Source of the DNA: Nansenia antarctica
Lineage: Eukaryota > Chordata > Actinopteri > Argentiniformes > Microstomatidae
Assembly (NCBI GenBank): GCA_963989245.1
Contig: OZ022357.1
Coordinates: 21,674,754 to 21,738,753 of the forward strand
Length of the DNA stretch: 64,000 nt
Direction of reading: 5' to 3'
Shown here: one piece after another, positions 1 through 15,144 of the stretch
Layout: the number at the start of each line of letters is the position of its first letter
How positions within the stretch are numbered: the stretch's first letter is position 1
Translations under genes and position numbers: made by a program
The notes under the pieces: generated by a model
Seen by the model: only the letters and a program-made list of their open reading frames with translations
What the model was told of the DNA's origin: nothing
The model's database searches: none

Positions 1-356
1 GGTGTGCCATATGACCTGCCGACCTATGACCTGCCATATGATCATTCACATCACTCACCTATGTTAAAGGTTATAAACAGTGCAGCAGGTAAATTATAGG
101 GGTAGATTTTTGGGGGGAGTAGTGGGAATGTGTTGTCAAAGACCTGTAACTTGTCAACCCTCAAAATAAAAAACAATGGATGACCCGCATGATTTTAAAT
201 AGTAGGCTATGGTAAATGCGTAAAAGACAAAACAACTAGTTTCACAAATACCCAGGCACTTCTCTCGTCTCCATCAACAAATGATATAATTCATTAAGTC
301 ATTCTATGTGTTAATATATTGTCCAATGTCACATTGCAAATGAAATGTTGTGTATC
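1..356. other. No gene seen
   Basis: AT-rich non-coding DNA. I see no open frame, RNA gene or recognisable repeat in it. Confidence 0.5.
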
Positions 357-560
357 TGTTACGGTATATGTGGGAATACGGTACATGTTGGAAAACTAGG
401 GTTAGGGTTAGGTGCTAGGGTGACTTGGTACATGCTGGCATGTCTAACCCTAATCCTAACCTTAACCCTAACCCTAACCCTACCCCTAACCCTAACCGTA
501 GCACCCTAGTACCTAACCCTAACCCTAGGTTTCCCACATGTACCGTATTCCCACATCTAC
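357..560. repeat. Inverted-repeat element carrying telomere-like TTAGGG runs (copy A)
   Basis: The outer ends are inverted copies of a sequence reading TACGGTACATGTGGGAA. Between them lie several TTAGGG units on the left and many CCCTAA units on the right, around a short spacer containing CATGCTGGCATG. Two related copies occur at 30661-30866 and 53160-53546, so this is a dispersed repeat with internal telomere-like arrays rather than a chromosome end. No clear target duplication was found. Confidence 0.6.
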
Positions 561-1340
561 AGCTTTGATACAATAGTTATTAGTCAGACAATGCTCAATA
601 AGTAACCACCCATTTATTATTCACAAAATTCATCATTGATTATTCCAGCCGCGTGGGATGGTTTTGCTGTACTAGAAAGCCTTGTGCTGAAATACCTATT
701 GTTACCGCCACTGTTGCAGATTGGTGGGGAAATAAGAGCTTATAATTTCTTTCAAATAGTATACTGATTCAGGTCCTCCACATCTTTGCATCCCACTGTC
801 TTGAAATCCGTTTTTCATCTCTACCCTTATAATTCATAATTAATTCACAACAGTCAAAATAAATGGAATGGAATGGCACAGCTGTCTGTGTGTTAATTTC
901 CATTTTCCCTTTGGATCAGAGCTGTTTTTCCCTTAAATCAGAGCTGTTTTCTGATTGTTTTCCCAGGATGCATTTGTCTGTTTAATTGGATGTGATTGAC
1001 ATGCAAAATCAGATACATTTTCTGCCGACTTCGACGAGACAGGAGGCCAAGACACATGCCGCAGCCAAGAAACGTGAATAAAAGTTCTTAATAAACAGTC
1101 AATCTCCAGGAATTCTCTCAGTGCTCCAGTCTGCTACTGAAGTGCTGCTGAGTAAGACACAGTGATAGAGAAAAAAGACAGAATAAATAATATGCCTATG
1201 GCTATTGAGAGCCATTAGAGAGCAAGAGATTTGTCTTGTAACTATTGTCACTTGTCTTTTTAGTCCCACTTTGTCTCTTATAAGTACTGCCACTTTGTTG
1301 CTCTTGTGGCTACAATGTTGAGGAACTGAAGCCTAAGAAT
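561..1340. other. No gene seen
   Basis: Non-coding DNA with short open frames only. Positions about 1275-1343, just left of the SINE, recur almost exactly at 2490-2557 beside a second SINE copy. Confidence 0.4.
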
Positions 1341-1343
1341 TTT

Positions 1344-1608
1344 AAATGGTAAATGGACTGCACTTATATAGCGCCTTTTTTGCTACTCCAAAGCGCTTTA
1401 CAACAGCCTTATCATTCACACACACATTCACGCACCAATGGCGGCAAGCTGCCATTCAAGGCGCTGGCCCGCTCACTGGGAGCAATTTTGGGGTTCAGTG
1501 TCTTGCCCAAGGACACTTCGACATGTGGCCAGCCGTGGCTCGAACCGCCAATCTGCCAACCTTGTGATCATTAGGCGGCGACTCTACCTCCTGCGCCACA
1601 GCCACCCC
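1344..1608 (-). repeat. tRNA-derived SINE (family C, copy 1)
   Basis: Read on the minus strand, the head is tRNA-like, with an A-box-like TGGCGCAGGAGG and a B-box-like GGTTCGAGCC. The body carries a TTGCCCAAGGACA-type segment (plus strand reading TCTTGCCCAAGGACACTT), and the tail reads GCGCTATATAAGTGCAGTCC. The same unit recurs at 2558-2837. It is a retroposed SINE, not a functional tRNA gene. Confidence 0.6.
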
Positions 1609-2310
1609 GTTTTACTCTCGTATACTTGTATAATAGGATGTAACAATAAACCTGAAACTTGAGACAAGAACATCTCAGAGAGAGACAGTATAAGAGCCTC
1701 TTACAGTACAGTATGATCATGGGTCATCAGCTGCTCTCCAATGAGGATTTCACTCTACCTGCTCATATTTATTGGGGAGAAATCCAAACGTTGTAATTAA
1801 CTTTCCTGACCCAAGGCAGAGCAAATAGCCTTTTCCTCATTGAATACTTTAAAACGGTCTTTTTAGCCATATTTTAGCTAGACAAGAAAACATTTTTGAA
1901 TTCTATCCACAACTTACTCACTCAAAATGTAATTTGTTGCATCCCAAGAGCAAGAAACTATCTAAAATAAATAAGACATTTAAGGACCCTAACCAAACTC
2001 CCCAATCGTGTGTTCGCATTTGGAATTAATTTCTGTGATGATAATGGTAGTTCTCTTATGCGTATTTACATTTTAATTAAAGCCAGTTATCCGTTAATTA
2101 AAATTGAAATTTAATTTAACCAGGTGTGTGGTGCAGCATGCATGTGAAGTGGTTTGATTTAGCTGGAGGGTGCTTTATTCTGATTGACCTGCACTCCCCC
2201 TCCGTGCAAATACATGCCACTGAAGAACAATGTTTTGTTTTTCATTAGAGCTTTTTTCAAGATTGTTGCTGTATTAAGATTGTATTAAGATTGTATTAAC
2301 ATTGTAAACC

Positions 2311-2488
2311 ACGTGGCCTGGGGTGGTCCAGTGGTCTAGCACCGCGGTCTACAGTGCACACGTATGCCCATGTCGGCATGGGTTTGAATTCGGCTCATGT
2401 CCTGCTGACATGACCTCTCTCCCTTCTTCTCCTTACTTTCCTGTCTGTCTTCACTGTATCTGTCCAATAAAAATGAAAAATATGACAT
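2311..2488 (+). repeat. tRNA-derived SINE (family A, copy 1)
   Basis: The tRNA-like head starts GTGGCCTGGGGTGGTCCAG, giving an A-box-like GTGGTCCAGTGG. A B-box-like GGTTTGAATTC follows, then a pyrimidine-rich body and a tail near TCTGTCCAATAAAAATGAAA. A second copy lies in reverse orientation at 43959-44131 inside polh intron 6. Confidence 0.6.
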
Positions 2489-2557
2489 GTCTCTTATAAG
2501 TACTGCCACTTTCTTGCTCTTGTCGCTACAATGTTGAGGAACTGAAGCCTATGAATT

Positions 2558-2837
2558 TTAAATGGTAAATGGACTGCACTTATATAGCGCCTTTTTTGCT
2601 ACACCAAAGCTGCTCCAAAGCGCTTTACAATGGCCTCTCATTCACCCATTCACACACACATTCACACACCAATGGTGGCAAACTACCATGCAAGGCGCTG
2701 ACCGGCCCGCTCATTGGAAGCAATTTTGGGGTGTCCAAGGACACCTCGACATGTGGCCAGCCAGCGTTCGAACCGGCAATTTGCCGACCTTGCGATCATT
2801 AGACGCTGGCTCTACCTCCTGAGCCACAGCCACCCCT
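2558..2837 (-). repeat. tRNA-derived SINE (family C, copy 2)
   Basis: Second copy of the 1344-1608 SINE, in the same orientation. About 70 bp of flank before it also matches the flank of copy 1. Another SINE follows within about 12 bp. Confidence 0.6.
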
Positions 2838-2848
2838 CTTCTTTTTTG

Positions 2849-3020
2849 GGGGGCAGTCCCACTCATATTTTTCATTGTGTTGACAGATACAGTAGAGATT
2901 TTAGACAGGAAGGATGGGTGAGAGAGAGAGGAGGGATGACATGCAGGATATGTCCCCGGCCGGAATCGAACACATGGTTACATGGTCAACGCTTAACCCG
3001 CTACGCCACCTAAGCGCCCC
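2849..3020 (-). repeat. tRNA-derived SINE (family B, copy 1)
   Basis: On the minus strand the head reads GGGGCGCTTAGGTGGCGTAG, with a B-box-like GTTCGATTCC and a body rich in CTCTC. It ends near GAGTGGGACTGCC. A second copy lies at 24852-25034. Confidence 0.55.
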
Positions 3021-4080
3021 AGCCACCCCTCTTTTTGAGTGGCGCTGTCGTCCACTAATCCACAATGGCTTTAGTAGAGAGATATTGAGTGGATTACCCT
3101 ATAATAATTGTTGTCTTACTATCGGCTCTGAAACAATCCATTGATTTGTAGTAGAGGTAAATATATTTTCAGAGCTAGCTAGCACTTCAAAGCTTTTCAA
3201 TGTTCTCCTTGTGTGATAGGACACACTACAGTACCAGTGGTGAGAAATTGACAAAGGCGCCACTCATCATACAATCAATGTCCCTTATCAAGGAGACGAG
3301 TGAAGGGAAGCGTGTAATCAATTCTAGAAGTGGTCACTTCTAGTTACCAAATCGCTGTGAAATCTATCTGTCTCCAGCTGTGATATTCATAGCACTTCAT
3401 TTGTGCTCCCGTTTATGTATAACAATAAATGTAATTGCATAATTTGGCTGGCTCTAATATGCATGAAACAGTGTCTCTACCTGTTGTTTTCTAAATAATC
3501 TAAGTACTTAATATGCTCTCTCATTCCTCTTATACAGTATGTCCTCAGCTCATATGTCCCTTGTGCTTTTCAGTGCTTACCCCTACCACACTGACATCTG
3601 TCAAATATATTAGATAGAAAAAGAGGTTTGTTGTGTATTGCAACATTATTGACATTAGTTGAGCGTCACACCCCAGGAAAGGTGACAACCATGGGCAGCC
3701 AGTCAGTCTCCTGAGGCAACACTACTAATTCACCAGCTATGAGCTCTCACTGAAACAAAACAAAAGACCCCAGCCTGCTGTGACAAACTAATTATGAAAC
3801 ACCACAAGTCAGTCTATTATGAACCAATTACCCAACAATGTGACCCGGCCTGTAATTAACTGATTGGGAATCAGCACTCCACAACACTTGCAGTGTAGCT
3901 GTCTCGAGGGGGTTAGGGCAATGACGTACATGCAGGGGTGACGTACATGCTTTGAGGGGTTCATTTGCCACTCCACAGAAGGATATTCCAGACTCCTCTT
4001 GCCTCTCTCTTCTCTGCTGCCTCTCTTCTCTCTCTCTTCCTTCCACTCACATAACCACACGTTCCACATCAGTCACAGAA
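3021..4080. other. No gene seen
   Basis: Non-coding DNA. Short open frames here have no recognisable domain. A CT-rich run lies near 4000-4045. Confidence 0.4.
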
Positions 4081-4082
4081 GC

Positions 4083-5272
4083 TTATGCATGTTGTTGTTT
4101 GTGTGTGAATGTGTGTGCATAGTGCTGTTGTTTGTGTGTGAATGAATGAATGAATGAATGGTCTTTATTGTCATTGATATAGTACAGGTACCAAACAACG
4201 AAATTTGGGAGGGGGGGCTCCCCTGGTGCTAGGAAAAAAAACTAAAAACAAGAAGGGAAAAGAGCTGGTTTACATAAATAAAGGCTATGTACACTATTCA
4301 CTATACTATACTATACAAATAAAACACTGTGCTGTACTCTATGCTATGCTATACCTATTCTAACATTTCCTATCTCTGAACCTATGCACACACTCTGAAT
4401 GTGTGTGCATAGTGTTGTTGTTTGTGTGTGAATGTGTGTGCATAGTGTTGTTGTTGTTTGTGTGTGAATGTGTGTGCATAGTGTTGTTGTTGGTTGTGTG
4501 TGAATGTGTGTGCATAGTGTTGTTGTTTGTGTGTGAATGTGTGTGCATAGTGTTGTTGTTTGTGTGAATGTGTGTGCATAGTGCTGTTGTTTGTGTGAAT
4601 GTGTGTGCATAGTGTTGTTGTTGTTTGTGTGTGAATGTGTGTGCATAGTGTTGTTGGTTGTGTGTGAATGTGTGTGCATAGTGCTGTTGTTTGTGTGAAT
4701 GTGTGTGCATAGTGCTGTTGTTTGTGTGAATGTGTGTGCATAGTGCTGTTGTTTGTGTGTGAATGTGTGTGCATAGTGCTGTTGTTTGTGTGTGAATGTG
4801 TGTGCATAGTGTTGTTGTTTGTGTGTGAATGTGTGTGCATAGTGTTGTTGTTTGTGTGTGAATGTGTGTGCATAGTGCTGTTGTTTGTGTGTGAATGTGT
4901 GTGCATAGTGTTGTTGTTTGTGTGAATGTGTGTGCATAGTGTTGTTGTTTGTGTGTGAATGTGTGTGCATAGTGCTGTTGTTTGTGTGTGAATGTGTGTG
5001 CATAGTGTTGTTGTTTGTGTGTGAATGTGTGTGCATAGTGCTGTTGTTTGTGTGTGAATGTGTGTGCATAGTGTTGTTGTTTGTGTGTGAATGTGTGTGC
5101 ATAGTGTTGTTGGTTGTGTGTGAATGTGTGTACATAGTGTTGTTGTTTGTGTGAATGTGTGTGCATAGTGTTGTTGTTTGTGTGTGAATGTGTGTGCATA
5201 GTGCTGTTGTTTGTGTGTGAATGTGTGTGCATAGTGCTGTTGTTTGTGTGTGAATGTGCATGCAAAGTGCTG
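4083..5272. repeat. 33-bp minisatellite interrupted by a LINE-tail insert
   Basis: About 27 to 30 units of a 33-bp repeat (core GTGTGTGCATAGTGTTGTTG) run from 4394 to 5272, with two further units at 4083-4140. Units differ mainly as TGCTGTTG or TGTTGTTG and in the number of GT pairs. Because the unit length is a multiple of three, long low-complexity frames appear on both strands. They have no protein-like composition. The segment 4139-4390 between the two blocks is a separate insert with a TTTATTGTCATTG motif and an (AATG)n tail. Confidence 0.9.
4139..4390 (-). mobile_element. LINE 3' tail fragment
   Basis: An (AATG)n simple tail is followed by GTCTTTATTGTCATTGATA and ACAACGAAATTTGG, the pattern I associate with 3' ends of L2-like LINEs in fish, read on the minus strand. 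There is no coding part. It splits the surrounding minisatellite. Confidence 0.4.
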
Positions 5273-5544
5273 TATAAGTGGGAGCATTCTTTTTTGCTTC
5301 GAATAGGCCTATAAGGTGCATGGCATTGTTGTGAGTGGATGTATACTCATTGTGTGGAAGCCAAATAGCATTTTTGTTTTTGTTTGTATTTAAAGAATGA
5401 CGCCAGTGAGTCGGGGTAATGATGTTGTCGCCTACCTGCGTCAAATAAATAAACATCATGGGTGAAACGCACATCACATTAATCACAGGCAAAGCAAGAC
5501 ATTCTTGAGATCTATGAGGTGGATTCAGAATTTAGCCTAGAATT

Positions 5545-5690
5545 TAGATTAGATTAGATTCAACGTTATTGTCATCGCAGAGTACTATAGTACTATACAA
5601 CGAAATGCCGTTTAGCACCCAACCAAAAGTGAAAATAGTAATATAAGAGCATGGCATAATAGAACAAGAAAAGTAGTGATATGTGACTAT
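5545..5690 (-). mobile_element. LINE 3' tail fragment
   Basis: A short (TTAGA)n-like tail is followed by AACGTTATTGTCATCGCAG and ACAACGAAATGCCGTTTAG. This resembles the tail at 4139 and the L2-like tails at 5757 and 45503. It is non-coding. Confidence 0.4.
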
Positions 5691-5756
5691 GCAATATAGC
5701 CTGAACTTAAAGCTTCTTCATAACTTTCCTTTTTTTCTTCTGAGCCATCACTCTTT

Positions 5757-6350
5757 CAGATTCAGATTCAGATTCAGATAACGTTTATTGCCATTATGCA
5801 TACACATATAGGAATTTGCTTCGACATTACAGTAAGTGCGTTTATACTTTTTTCACGTGTCAAAAAACAGGACAACACAGGACAGACAACAGTGCATTGG
5901 ATAGTGCAATATAAAGTGCAGTGCAGAGTTTTTACAGTGAGTCCAGTGCATATTCAGTCCTGGGCAGACTTGGGGGCGGGGGGGGGGGGGGGAGCCAGAG
6001 TCATTTATCAGCCTGGCGGCTGAGGGGTAGAAACTGAGCCTGTGGCGGGCCTTCAGTGCCTTAGGCAGCCGCAACCTTCTTCCAGAGGGAAGCAGGGTGA
6101 GGAGGCCGTGGCCGGGGTGGAAGGGGTCTGCCATGATCTTCCTTGCCCTCCTCAGAGCCCTGGTGTCATGCAGGGAGTTGAGGGAGGGCAAGGGACAGCC
6201 GATCACCCTCTCTGCTGAACGTAACACCCGCTGCAACTTGGCCTTGTCCTTGGTCGTTGCAGCAGGGAACCAGGTGATGATGGAGTGGGTGAGGATGGAC
6301 TCTATGATGGCCGTGTAAAACTGGACCATCATGGACCTCGGCAGCCTGAA
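5757..6350 (-). mobile_element. L2-like LINE, 3' fragment with reverse transcriptase C-terminus
   Basis: A (GATTCA)n tail at 5757 marks the 3' end. The minus strand then encodes, from about 6332 down to about 6000, the C-terminal part of a non-LTR reverse transcriptase protein. It has FYTAIIESILTHSI, then LQRVLRSAERVIGCPLPSL, then LLPSGRRLRLPKA and FYPSAARLIND, a run known from L2/Rex-type elements. The rest is missing, as is usual for 5'-truncated LINE copies. A related tail is at 45503-45895. Confidence 0.7.
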
Positions 6351-7514
6351 TGCTTCTTGTTACTTTCCCAGTGTTCCTTTGAAATTGTTCAGTTGCTGTT
6401 CAACTGTCACCATTCTTGAGCTTTTTCTGTAAACTTTTCTTTTGTTGCTCATTTGTTGTCAGGTTTGTCTGAGCTTCAGCATCCACGCTGGTGCATTTTT
6501 GACATCACTCCACCTTGAGACGTGTTCCAGAAACATGCTTGATTGACCACCACTTCCGTTCTGATCTCTGGGTCACCTGAGGGAACGGGCCTCAGCTCTT
6601 CAGGCAGTGTTGGCCAAAGACTTTCATCCTTCCAAATAAATGACTAGTAATTACATTACTACCTTTGCACAAACTGTATATTGCACATTGCACATGTCTC
6701 CTGATATAGCTTCTTTTATACTTCTGCACATTAGATACTGTACATAAACTACCACACTGTAGGCTACTAGCTACCTAACTGTACATAGCTCATAACTATA
6801 TATAGCCCATAACTGTATATACTGTACCTCTAAACTAAACTGATGTTTACAATACTACCTCTGCACATACTGTATTGAATCTCCAGGTAATGTATTTCTG
6901 ACATCCATCACTTTTGCTGTCGTTAAGATACTTTATTTTTCTGTTTTGGTAGTCTGTCCAATGTGACACTTGCCCTCCTCCACCGGCCCTAGTTTTGGAT
7001 CTAGCTTGCTGTTCATTATGTTCATGATAAATCGTAGCCAGCTATAACATCTTCATATACGACCATACAGGCTAAATACTGATTAACAGTTCATCACTTT
7101 GGCAAATGCCCATTGAACAGATTTATTCATTATCCTATTATCCATTATCTCTCATCTGGGGGATTTACACGGCAAATCAAATGAAGAACTACAAATCCCA
7201 GATGACAGGGAGATGACGTATGACTGCTCTGATGAATCAACCCCTATTTCATGAATTTTCTATATATAACGACGTCGATCATTGATCGGAACTGACACTA
7301 TATAATAGTTTGCCTAACTGGCCATCGGATTTGGGCTCCTAATATCTAAAAAGCACTACGGTTTTCTTATTTTATCGGATTAAAGTAGCAAAGACCAGAC
7401 ATTCCCATTGACCGCCAGTCAAACTTCTACTCTAGCACCCAGAAAGGGGCGTGGACATGACGGGAGAGCAAAGTACCCGGATGCGTCGCTCTTATCTATG
7501 CAGTATACTCATTG

Positions 7515-7549
<35 letters not shown>

Positions 7550-7840
7550 TAGTATGCCATTTCGAACACAGCCCCTGTCTTGTAGCGCCCTCTACTGGTC
7601 ACTACAGTGTTAACAGCTGTTACCAGTTTAACAGCGAAATCTCAGTCAAATTTACAATTAATATATGAGATAGCTTTTTTTTTCTTTTCTTTTGACGCAG
7701 AGCTCTGCTTTTTAATTAGTATATTTGTTCATGTTCATGTTTAGTTAGCAAGTTATAAAACGTTATTATATTTAGCAATAATAGCAGCCAGGTCGAGATG
7801 TGGGTACGGCCCTATGGCTCGGTCTGTCAGGGTGGGCTTG
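6351..7840. other. No gene; degraded repeats
   Basis: No gene is visible. Positions 7120-7216 (core GGATTTACACGGCAAATCAA) recur in opposite orientation at 15655-15760, so this is a dispersed repeat. A short (AGTATGC)n run lies at about 7500-7555. Confidence 0.4.
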
Positions 7841-9277
7841 CAGTGGAGGCTCCTCCATAGAGGTGGAGGAGGCCTGGCCTCCCCAATAATTTGAGAGAAG
7901 AGAGAGAGATTTAAAAAAGCAATAATTATATTTTTTATTTTTTATTTATTTAACAAAAAAAATATTTTAAATTGTTTTATATTAATATTATTTATTAATA
8001 TTATTTCCGTTTTGTTCATAAATATTTTCCATGGCTAAAACCCAATATTGCAATTGTAAAGCACCTACAGGCCAGAATCCCTATCCGTTTCTATTGAAGG
8101 AGGCCAGGCCTCCTGTCGAAAAGTCCAGGCCTCCTGTTGGAAAGTGGTTTCTCATAGAAGTCAATGTAATGCAATTTTTTTCATGGCAATATGTGATTGG
8201 CCCATCACTGAAAATGGGTGGGAACAGGAGGCCTCTCCTCCGTCGTAGTACCTTTTTTCCGCCACACGCGTGTATGAGTGCTGTTCTGCAGGATAAATAT
8301 TAGAAATGAGTCCAGGGCTGAATGATTGACATTTTGTCAGGCAAAATGGATGTGAGAGAGGTACATGCAACAGGTGCTTGTGGTGGTGGCATGGGTCCGA
8401 ATCCAGTGGGAGAGGAGGATGGGTTGAGTTAAGTTTTTTTTAATTGTTGAAATCCTGCAAGTTGAAATCCAGCAAGTTGAGTTGAGTTGAGTTGAGTTAA
8501 GTTTTTTTTAATTGTTGAAATCCTGCAAGTTGAAATCCAGCAAGTTGGCTTGCTGATATAACTTTAATATTGGGACAAACCTGTGGAGTGGAGTCCTGGA
8601 GAGAGCATGCCGCCCCTCAGCTAAAAAAGAGGTGAGTTGAACTAATCAGATGTCTCTACCAGTGTTACACCACTAGTTCTCAGTAGTAATAACACTCCAT
8701 TGCATGTCTGTGTTTCTCAGCAGATGAAGCCAGCTGGAACCAGTACTGTCCTCACAACATTTAAACAAATAAATATTTATATTATATTGAATAAAACTAC
8801 ATTTGATAAAGAAACTGTTACGTATCTTTTTTATATGCTAAACGTGATTAAATTGATGATTACATGTTGAAGCTGTAGAAGAAGAAGAATGAAAAATGTA
8901 GGCTAAAAATTGTTTTTTAACCACATAATTATCAAATTCCTGCCTTTGACACATGTTCACTGGGCATTTATATTACATCCAAATGTCATTTCTCAACTTA
9001 ATTATCAGGCAGGCTCATAGACTTACAGCAATGTCATTTCTTCAGGCAGGCTCATAGACTTACAGCAATGTCATTTCTTCAGGCAGGCACATAGGCTAAG
9101 CTCTGCACAATGAATTCCATCAATCAGAACTTTCTGATTGTAGCTTACACTCCAAATAGTATGCCTTTGGCCAGCACAAAGACAGATAAGAAGAACAGGG
9201 AACATTCCATTGCGAGTGAAGCGAGCAAGCGGGAAAAAATTGGCCTCCTCAATTCTGGAAGTCACCAGCCTCCACTG
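7841..9277. mobile_element. hAT-type DNA transposon, non-autonomous, with 8-bp target duplication
   Basis: The ends are inverted: CAGTGGAGGCT at 7841 and AGCCTCCACTG ending at 9277. They are flanked by the identical 8-mer TGGGCTTG at 7833-7840 and 9278-9285, the duplication length typical of hAT elements. No transposase frame is visible. Internal duplications include 8430-8480 versus 8495-8547 and a repeat of CAGGCAGGCTCATAGACTTA at about 9007 and 9043. A shorter element with the same terminal motif lies in a finTRIM intron at 12249-12403. Confidence 0.8.
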
Positions 9278-9579
9278 TGGGCTTGTGTGTCTTGTTTTGT
9301 GTCTTTAAGCAGGTAGACTACCTGGTGGGAGGGGCTGGAGACCCATTACAATTACAGAAACTTCATAAACTGCATATCCTATCTTAACTGTTTGGTAACC
9401 ATGGTAATTAGGGTTAGGACCAAAAAGCCATTACAGATCACTGTTCCTAAATCAATGTTCCTATCCTAACTTGAGATTGAGTTGGTCATTTACATTTCAA
9501 ACTCATTTTCTAACTTGTGATGACGACTACAGTTTTTAATGTACACATACATAATATGTATCGAAATGTTTAGGAAATT

Positions 9580-9589
<10 letters not shown>

Positions 9590-9615
<26 letters not shown>
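9590..9615. repeat. (AAT)n microsatellite
   Basis: About nine AAT/ATA units in a row. Confidence 0.8.
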
Positions 9616-10003
9616 TCTTGAAGTGTATTGCCCGTCGTTGTTTCTGATCCATTATAAGATAAGATATTATTGTCTACTCTAGTACTCTAGTAAGCTATGA
9701 GGTAGCTGTATAACTGTGCCATCTAGTGGCTACAGCTGGTAATTGAACTCCATCTCACATTAACACAATCTTTGAGGAAGTCCATAATAGTTGTATCCTT
9801 TGAGGATCACTAGGGGAACCCTGGTGGCTGCAGAAGGAAGTTGAATGAGTATTTCAATACGTCAACACTGTTCTTGGTCTCTGTCCAACACCACTCCCTC
9901 TACAGAACCAGGAAGTGTCCCCGCCCACAGAGCACTAAACACTTCTAGAGAAACGAAACATATCACTGATACTCTGTCCTGTCTGGTAGTGTTTGCAGCA
10001 AAA

Positions 10004-13234
<3,231 letters not shown>

Positions 13235-13384
13235 AGGTCTCTGTTAGAGTGGTGCTTTAGCATAACCTATTATTCTGTAGAAACATCTTTCTCTGTGATT
13301 TAGTCTTTAGAGTTGTATCATCATCACATATTCAATATAACGTGCTCTGTTCCAGAAATAATGTATGTTTAGATTGTTCCTTCT

Positions 13385-13525
13385 GTGCTGATCACAGGTT
13401 ATGAATGTGTTTCTGTGGTGATCACAGGTTATGAATGTGTTTCTGTGGTGATCACAGGTTATGAATGTGTTTCTGTGTTAGTATTCTGGGTCTTTGCTCC
13501 ATGTGATAGTATTCTGGGTCTTTGC
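13385..13525. repeat. Short tandem repeats in the finTRIM 3' UTR
   Basis: Three 30-bp units (core GTGATCACAGGTTATGAATG) at about 13385-13475, followed by two units containing AGTATTCTGGGTCTTTGCTC. Confidence 0.8.
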
Positions 13526-13653
13526 TCCATGTGACAGGATCACCAAGGTGTCAGCTCAGAGGGACACAACTATGTAGATCCAAGATGTCTCTCTGACTAT
13601 TCTGGAGCTAAAGAACACTGGATATCTGTGATAGAAAATGAACCTGCAATGAC

Positions 13654-13675
13654 AATAAATGACAATGACAATAAA
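13654..13675 (+). terminator. finTRIM polyadenylation signals
   Basis: Two AATAAA hexamers at 13654-13659 and 13670-13675, about 420-440 bp after the finTRIM stop codon, are likely cleavage and polyadenylation signals. Confidence 0.55.
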
Positions 13676-13699
13676 GTCCATTCATTCACCTGTGTTATA

Positions 13700-14624
13700 T
13701 AACATAAAATCATTAATAAATCATAAATCTTCAAATTGAGGAACCTTTTTTTTTGTCTTTGTATATCCACATGATTGCTCCTCTGTGCATCTCTGCTTAT
13801 TGAGGTGATATGAATGAGAGTGAGGTAAGAGACTCGGTTATGTTATGTTACTAACTATGTTACTGACATAATCCCGGTAGAGAAATATATCTTTGTGATA
13901 GCCCAGGAGACATGAATCAAGAACTGGAGGAAGCGGTGTTGCAGCATATTAGTTGGTCGACTCAACTGTATAAAGTAACTGCATGGTGGTACACTACTAG
14001 GTAGCACCCTAGTGGTACCCATGTAGGTTCTATCAATAGTGAGTTCCTCATGGGGTTATAACTGTAACCTCACACATTCAAACGACTGTTTTTACTTTGA
14101 ATGATTTGAAGGATTGTAGAATGCCTCTGCGTTTTGAATCTTTTTTTGTACTGTCAAAAACTTTTCTGCCCAAATAAAAACGATTTCTATCTTTATGATC
14201 AGTGTGGTTTATGTCTAATGTTTCATTCGTTTAGTAGTGCGATCATGTGTGGAATGGATGTTGCATAATGTCCACCATCACCATTGTAGGTCAAAGTGCA
14301 ACGGAGTCTCTTCCTGACGATGTGAATGGAAGCTGGACCACTGCATTTATTTAGGAGCGACGATGGAGACACGCTGAGCCTGAAAACCATTAATCTGGGG
14401 CCTTCTCCCATCTCTGTGGGGTTTGAGAGTGTGTGTAGGTGTATTTACTTACTGATCTGAACCAGGTGACGTTATGTTGATCTGAACCAGGTGAAGCAGA
14501 TACTTGTTTCGCTGTTGTCGTTTCCAGAATGAATGTTTATTTATGACCGTATTTATTTGACAGTATGATGGCAACTGGAGTTGTGTTGCCTGAAAGGTCA
14601 TTGTGTTGTTTATAGTGTTTCAAG
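13700..14624. other. No gene seen
   Basis: Intergenic, AT-rich DNA with no convincing frame or repeat. Confidence 0.4.
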
Positions 14625-14628
14625 AGTT

Positions 14629-15079
14629 CGTGATGTTAGAATTCTAAGGTTCTATCTCCATTTTTGTCAACATTGAGTTTTTTTACATAATCTGATCCAT
14701 TAGGTGTTTATTAATGCCTGTGTGGTGTTATTTTTAAAATGTTGACATTTTTGAGTTAGTAATTCATAAAATACAAAGGTTCCATCTCACAAAACATAAT
14801 GGAATGTAAAAACGTTGACGCTCAATATCTCTGAACTACCCTAAACGGAGATAGAACCTTATCATTCTAAACGGAGATAGAACCTTAGAACGGAGATTCA
14901 TTCTAAACGGAGATATCATTCTAAACGGAGATAGAACCTTATCATTCTAAACGGAGATATCATTCTAAACGGAGACAGAACCTTATCATTCTAAACGGAG
15001 ATAGAACCTTCTCATTCTAAACGGAGATAGAACCTTATCATTCTAAACGGAGATAGAACCTTATCATTCTAAGCTCACA
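14629..15079. mobile_element. CGTGA inverted-repeat element, copy 1 (tandemly expanded end)
   Basis: Begins CGTGATGTTAGAATTCTAAG and ends TTCTAAGCTCACA, flanked by the 4-bp duplication AGTT (14625-14628 and 15080-15083). The right end carries several tandem copies of a 26-bp terminal unit with core AACGGAGATAGAACCTTATC, making this copy about 200 bp longer than its relatives. No coding frame. Confidence 0.8.
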
Positions 15080-15144
15080 AGTTCTCTTTTGTTTAAGTAT
15101 ATCACTGTCTGTCTCTAGCATGATTTGACGCGCAACCACTCTAG

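Noticed and set aside
421..500. Chromosome end or fusion point from telomere repeats
   Set aside because: Arrays are short, face each other and are bounded by inverted ends shared with two other loci.
2311..2400. tRNA genes with A and B boxes
   Set aside because: No complete cloverleaf; each is followed by a SINE body and occurs in repeated copies.
4394..5272. Possible CRISPR-like array
   Set aside because: There are no unique spacers; units are contiguous repeats in an animal genome.
4344..5492. Long open frames (301-382 codons) rich in HTH and NNN on the minus strand
   Set aside because: They are translations of a 33-bp minisatellite, open in several frames on both strands.
9845..10003. 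Upstream start giving 53 extra residues to the finTRIM protein
   Set aside because: The extension has no similarity to the family; the ATG at 10004 places the RING at its usual position.
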